Source: JBEKLJ01 sp050010255
GTDB taxonomy: Bacteria; Acidobacteriota; Terriglobia; Bryobacterales; Bryobacteraceae
NCBI GenBank assembly: GCA_050010255.1
Contig: JBEKLJ010000055.1
Span: 1 to 17,130 of the forward strand
Direction of reading: 5' to 3'
DNA: 17,130 nucleotides
Of the stretch, positions 13,771 to 17,130 are shown piece after piece. Below the pieces are notes generated by a model, which searched no databases, was not told where the DNA came from, and saw only the letters and a list, made by a program, of their open reading frames with translations. Each line of letters starts with the position of its first letter. Positions within the stretch are counted from its first letter, which is position 1. The translations under genes were made by a program, and so were the position numbers.

Positions 13771-15078
13771 TCAGAGCAACCCCTGCACCGCCGCCGTGAC
13801 GATCCCCGCCACCACCCCGTAGCCCGTCGAGTTTAGGTGCACGGCATCGACCGACCAATACGTCAGATCGCTTGGGTTCTGAAGCCTGGAATCTGCCCCC
13901 ACGTCCGCCAGGGCGTCCGCAAACGTCGCCCAGTTCGCCACCAGTTGCGCGTTCCACCAGGCACGGTTGTCTGGGTTCACTCCGCCGCCCGGAAGAATTG
14001 TAAGCGCGACCACTTTCCAACCGACCGCCCGGCGCGCCTGGCAGTAGGTGATGAAGTTGGCGTAGGCTTCTTCTTTGGTTTTCCCGCCGACGTAGGTGTC
14101 GTTGCGGATCTCCCACGCCACCAGGATGTTGCGCGTGTAGGCGGCGTTGTAGAGCGGGTCCAGCTTCGTTGGTGCGTCCGCGATCATCTGCGTGGTGGTG
14201 TGGCTCCCGATCCCCGTGTTGTAGCCCACCACGTCCCGAGGCATCGCCTCCAGCACCTGGTTGGGGTAGTTGCCCCCGTAGGTTGAGCCCGAGCCGGCGG
14301 TCAGCGAGTTGCCGTCGAAGCTCACTTGCCGGGTGAACGGCCCGTGCCGCAGGTTGTACTTCGCATTCAGGTAGGCCCGAACTTGGTCCCGAGCGGCCGC
14401 ATCCAGCGCTTGGTAGACGAGCAGTTCCGCACACGCCCCCTCGAACCCGTAATCCCCCCCACTGGGGTTGAACCTTACGCCCTGCCACGAAGTCGAGCCA
14501 CCGCTACCTGATGTGACCTCATCCATATCGCCCAGATGCAACGTTCTCGAACTCGGCCCTCCGGTACCTCCCAGGAGTACGTATCCAGATTGATGAGGAG
14601 CGATTGCATCATTAACTCCGATGAATTCCAGCTTTTCGGGAGGCCACGCCCCGCCGCCGCCCAGATCCCGCCACAGCAACCAAGGCCAACCAGATGTATC
14701 GCCAAACAGGAGCCTGTCATCGTTGGAGTCCACGACCGAGCGCGCCCCGACCATGAACACGCTAAAATTGTTGGCGACAACGGTAGGCCCGCTGGCATTA
14801 GCCAGGGAGAAGCCAGCACCGCCAAAGCCGGCCGCCTTCTTCCCGTTGATGGCCCCGGCAACCACCACTGGCCGATTCCCGGGCGTTGCCTGGGTGAGGT
14901 CCCAGCCGTGTCCGCTCGAATCTGGCCAAGTCGCAATCGCATCGCCGTCCGCGCCGGCCAGCGACTCCGGCAGGTAAGCCGCCACCAGCAGGTCCGGGTT
15001 CGGCGGGCCGGGCGTGCCGCGCCGGATGCGGCGGACCATCGTGAACGCGCCTGTCTTCGCGATCATCGCCGCTCTCAC
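13771..15078 (-). CDS. LamG-like domain and SGNH/GDSL hydrolase protein
   Basis: A protein of 435 residues. The N-terminal half (about 29-243) follows the concanavalin/LamG-like pattern (LVAAYLPESLAG, DGDAIATWPDSSGHGWDLTQ, closing with VRAYLNAKYN). The C-terminal half (about 250-435) is an SGNH hydrolase: block I FDGNSLTAG with S258 as likely nucleophile, a block III-like EIRND (N326), and block V DAVHLN with D411 and H414. Such enzymes remove acyl groups from glycans or lipids. No signal peptide is visible. The GTG at 15078 overlaps the TGA of the small upstream gene (GTGA), so the two are translationally coupled. Paired with that phage-like protein, it may derive from a prophage tail gene; a role in deacetylating the local polysaccharide is the alternative. 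Confidence 0.82.
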   Translation of the reverse strand: MRAAMIAKTGAFTMVRRIRRGTPGPPNPDLLVAAYLPESLAGADGDAIATWPDSSGHGWDLTQATPGNRPVVVAGAINGKKAAGFGGAGFSLANASGPTVVANNFSVFMVGARSVVDSNDDRLLFGDTSGWPWLLWRDLGGGGAWPPEKLEFIGVNDAIAPHQSGYVLLGGTGGPSSRTLHLGDMDEVTSGSGGSTSWQGVRFNPSGGDYGFEGACAELLVYQALDAAARDQVRAYLNAKYNLRHGPFTRQVSFDGNSLTAGSGSTYGGNYPNQVLEAMPRDVVGYNTGIGSHTTTQMIADAPTKLDPLYNAAYTRNILVAWEIRNDTYVGGKTKEEAYANFITYCQARRAVGWKVVALTILPGGGVNPDNRAWWNAQLVANWATFADALADVGADSRLQNPSDLTYWSVDAVHLNSTGYGVVAGIVTAAVQGLL

Positions 15079-15377
15079 ACCGCCGGGGTCACGTACAGAG
15101 ACCCGTCCGCCGCGTCGCGGATGACCGCAACTTTGTCGGCGGCGTCACAGCCGAAATACTCCGCCGCGTTGGCCGGCAGAAGGAGCGCCGTTGCGTCCGC
15201 TGTCGGATTGGCTCCAAAGGCGATATGGCAGTCCGTCGTTGACACCAGCCGGACCACGTTGCCTCCCACTGCCGCGCTCGCCGTCGAGCTGGCGCCCACC
15301 GCTATCTTCTGTGTTGTTCCCGGCCGGATCACCGGCAGCGCTCCCAATTGGTACAGCTTCGTCAAATAGTTCAGCAT
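15075..15377 (-). CDS. Small phage-structural-like protein
   Basis: A protein of about 100 residues. The segment VSTTDCHIAFGANPTADAT, followed by LLPANAAEYFGCDAADKVAVIRD and LYVTPAV, resembles small accessory proteins found among phage head/tail genes. There the pattern CHxAxGxNPTA...LPA...E..., then KVAVIRD, is common; this is pattern memory, not a search result. The start is uncertain. ATG 15377 begins right where the family-like part starts but lacks a Shine-Dalgarno. The same frame is open upstream to 15638, where an ATG has GAGAGG 4 nt before it, and to ATG 15515. A hairpin at 15403-15424 within the longer version favours the short start. It overlaps the SGNH gene by 4 nt. Confidence 0.6.
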   Translation of the reverse strand: MLNYLTKLYQLGALPVIRPGTTQKIAVGASSTASAAVGGNVVRLVSTTDCHIAFGANPTADATALLLPANAAEYFGCDAADKVAVIRDAADGSLYVTPAV

Positions 15378-15745
15378 GGTGAAGAACCCAGGATTAGCCC
15401 TCGGGCCGCCTTTTGCTGGCGGCCGCCCTTCCGCCCTGAGCATAGCCGCCCCGCCTCGCCGCAGCTCCCGCACCGCCTGCGTAACCTCATGAAGCCAAAG
15501 AGAAAAGAAATCCATTCCCCGCGGGATTTCGCCCTCGGCGCCTCCCCGGGTTTTCAGGTATGACCGTCCCAATCGCAGCCACCGCCGAACCCGCTTCCTC
15601 GTGACCACCGCCGCAGCCCCAACTGACATCGACCGCATCCGCCCTCTCCGTATCGTGTGGCGGGAGCGAATCCGCCTTTTTCCGGCGACTACCCCGGCTC
15701 TGCCCGGCTCCGGACGGCTGGGGACCTCGTGGAGGTCGTAATCCT
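15378..15745. other. Intergenic region between the phage-like pair and the methyltransferase
   Basis: This region lies between divergent genes. It holds a 7-bp stem GGCCGCC/GGCGGCC (15404-15424, loop TTTTGCT), which on the minus strand lies just upstream of the small gene. The left 260 bp may instead be coding if the small gene uses its far start at 15638. No promoter or ops-like element was recognised upstream of the methyltransferase. Confidence 0.5.
15723..15737 (+). promoter_or_regulatory. Hairpin enclosing the Shine-Dalgarno of the methyltransferase gene
   Basis: GACCTC (15723-15728) and GAGGTC (15732-15737) form a 6-bp stem with a GTG loop. The only Shine-Dalgarno, GGAGG at 15731-15735, is inside it, 10 nt before the ATG at 15746. 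Such a stem could lower translation until it is opened. It is short and could be chance. Confidence 0.4.
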
Positions 15746-16429
15746 ATGCGGAGACAAGCTGCATACTTCGTCAATCGTCTAAAGGGCCGCCGCGTCGTTT
15801 TTGCGAGGATCTTTAGAGAGAACCGTTGGGGCGGCTCTGAGTCGGTTTCGGGACGTGGTTCGGACCTGGAAAACACGGAGGTCCTACGGCAGGCCCTTGG
15901 CGGTCTTGTGCGCCGTTTATCTGTGCAGTCTCTCCTCGACATTCCTTGCGGGGACTGTAACTGGATCATGCACTCACAGGTGCCGGATTCCCTCAGCTAC
16001 CTCGGAGCGGATATCGTACCCGAACTTATCTCCAGCAATATCGCCAGGTGGAACCGGCCGAACGTTTCGTTCCAGGTGATCGACCTCGTTTCATCCAGGC
16101 TGCCCCGTGCGGATCTAGTCTTAGTACGCGACTGCTTGGTTCATCTCATGCTTGCGGACGGCTTGCGGGCACTCCGGAACGTCTGTACCAGCGGTTCCCG
16201 GTATCTGCTGACGACCACCTATCCGAACACCGCTTCAAACCCGGATGTCCCGACGGGTTGGTGGCGGCCGCTCAATCTCGAGCGTCCTCCCTTCTCTCTC
16301 CCGCGCCCGGTCTTCCTGCTCAACGAACAGTACACCGGGGACGAAGGGCGTTATGCCGACAAAAGCCTGGGTCTCTGGCATATCTCGGATCTCTGCCGGG
16401 CTTTGCGCTGCCTTCCCGCCACCCCATGA
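15746..16429 (+). CDS. Class I SAM-dependent methyltransferase
   Basis: This 227-residue soluble protein has SAM motif I as LLDIPCGDCNW (63-73), an acidic residue D89 after the second strand, VIDLV (111-115) and LVLVRDCLVHL (124-134) as the fourth strand and its following loop. The preceding ENRWGGSESVSGRGSDLENT (25-44) is a conserved-looking entry segment seen in a family of small-molecule or sugar methyltransferases. The substrate is unknown; the context with a flippase suggests a sugar or glycan. Codon choice is less GC-biased in the first third than in the neighbouring EPS genes, hinting at a separate origin. The stop overlaps the start of the flippase gene (ATGA), so both are one operon. 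Confidence 0.85.
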   Translation: MRRQAAYFVNRLKGRRVVFARIFRENRWGGSESVSGRGSDLENTEVLRQALGGLVRRLSVQSLLDIPCGDCNWIMHSQVPDSLSYLGADIVPELISSNIARWNRPNVSFQVIDLVSSRLPRADLVLVRDCLVHLMLADGLRALRNVCTSGSRYLLTTTYPNTASNPDVPTGWWRPLNLERPPFSLPRPVFLLNEQYTGDEGRYADKSLGLWHISDLCRALRCLPATP

Positions 16430-17130
16430 CTCCCGCCGCCCTCGAAGCTGCCGCCCCAGCGACTTTTGACCTCCACCGCCGCCGCCGCGACCGCCAGGCT
16501 TGGCGCACCGTTCGGGCCGGCCTCGTCGGCAGGGGCGTCTCGCTCGGCGTCCGCTTCATCACCATCCCGCTCGCCCTGAGCCTCCTTGGGGCGGACCGCT
16601 ACGGCCTGTGGCTCACGATTGGTTCATTACTGAGCTGGTTCGGTATGTCCGACCTCGGCCTGGCGGGGGGTCTGCTGAACACCGTTGGGCACGCTTACGG
16701 GCGCGATGACTGGCCGGCCATTCGCCGCTATGTCTCGACGGCTTTCTTCACCTACACGATCCTGTCTGTCGCTGTGGCCGCGCTGGTCGTCGGGTTCTCC
16801 CTCTGGCCGGGCCTCCCCGGACTGCTCGGCATCTCTGGACGCCCCGCCCTGCTCGCCGATGCCAGGCTTCTGGCCCTCATCTGCGGACTCGCGTTCTCAC
16901 TCTCGTTCTGCCTGAACGCGGTCGCACCGCTCTCTACCGCCCTCCAGGAGGGCTATCTGGGGGCCTACTTCCAGGTCTCCGGCACGGTCGTAAGTTGCGC
17001 CGTTCTTGCGCTCCTGGTTTGGCGCGGATCGTCACTCGCACAGTTCGCCATTGCCATGGCTCTTCCACCGCTGGCCGCCTCTGCTGGTCTGGCGGTGTAC
17101 CTGTTCTGGATTCGTCACCCGTCTCTGCGC
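16426..17130 (+). CDS. Partial Wzx-like flippase (polysaccharide biosynthesis/MATE-like family)
   Basis: The frame is open from ATG 16426 to the window end, giving the first 235 residues of a protein usually about 400-500 long. A basic cytoplasmic N-terminus (HRRRRDRQAWRTVRAGLVGR) leads into repeated hydrophobic helices: GVSLGVRFITIPLALSLLGA, YGLWLTIGSLLSWFGMSDLG, then FFTYTILSVAVAALVVGFSL and later segments. GRGVSLGVRFITIPLALSLLG followed by YGLW and DLGLAGGLLN is typical of the Wzx/RfbX oligosaccharide flippases, which move lipid-linked repeat units across the inner membrane. This would supply substrate for the Wza/Wzc system encoded upstream, though it may serve a separate glycan. The start overlaps the methyltransferase stop by 4 nt. 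Confidence 0.87.
   Translation, partial: MTPAALEAAAPATFDLHRRRRDRQAWRTVRAGLVGRGVSLGVRFITIPLALSLLGADRYGLWLTIGSLLSWFGMSDLGLAGGLLNTVGHAYGRDDWPAIRRYVSTAFFTYTILSVAVAALVVGFSLWPGLPGLLGISGRPALLADARLLALICGLAFSLSFCLNAVAPLSTALQEGYLGAYFQVSGTVVSCAVLALLVWRGSSLAQFAIAMALPPLAASAGLAVYLFWIRHPSLR

Noticed and set aside
16934..16941. CTACCGCC, an ops 8-mer on the minus strand
   Set aside because: It lies within the flippase coding sequence, antisense to it, without the terminal T and with no minus-strand operon nearby.

Overview
The window is GC-rich and densely coded, with many 4-nt gene overlaps. It reads like an Acidobacteriota chromosome, most likely of the Bryobacterales/Solibacter type. This assignment is inferred from a PEP-CTERM protein, large TPR and PD40 secreted proteins, an exopolysaccharide (EPS) locus and tandem-hairpin intergenic elements. 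No database search was possible.

Left part (1-6514) holds envelope or secreted proteins. On the minus strand are a truncated protein with a signal peptide and a Rossmann/methyltransferase-like segment, then a PEP-CTERM protein followed by a strong intrinsic terminator. Next comes a hairpin-rich intergenic region. A plus-strand 878-residue protein follows, combining a signal peptide, one CxxCH haem-type motif, PD40/TolB-like propeller repeats and TPRs. Convergent to it is a membrane-anchored TPR protein with a C-terminal jelly-roll-like domain.

Middle part (6515-13590) is an EPS locus. A NusG-paralogue antiterminator of the RfaH/UpxY/LoaP type is followed by a UbiA-family prenyltransferase and a DUF362 protein. 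After a 378-bp gap comes a second unit: a ribbon-helix-helix regulator, a Wza-like export protein and a Wzc-like chain-length/BY-kinase protein. The most interesting signal lies in the two leaders. The second has an exact match to the RfaH-recruiting ops element (GGCGGTAGCCT, consensus GGCGGTAGNNT). The leader of the antiterminator gene has a degenerate copy (AGCGGTAGCTG). Both share an upstream TGGGACTGA block and keep the GC-GGTA-GC hairpin of ops. This suggests a self-contained ops/antiterminator circuit outside Proteobacteria that may also control its own gene.

Right part (13591-17130) starts with an 80-bp three-hairpin element embedded in a tract of 7-bp repeats, between convergent genes. 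Two overlapping minus-strand genes follow: a small phage-structural-like protein and a LamG-like plus SGNH-hydrolase protein. A new plus-strand unit then begins with a class I methyltransferase, whose Shine-Dalgarno lies in a small hairpin, overlapping a Wzx-like flippase cut by the window end.
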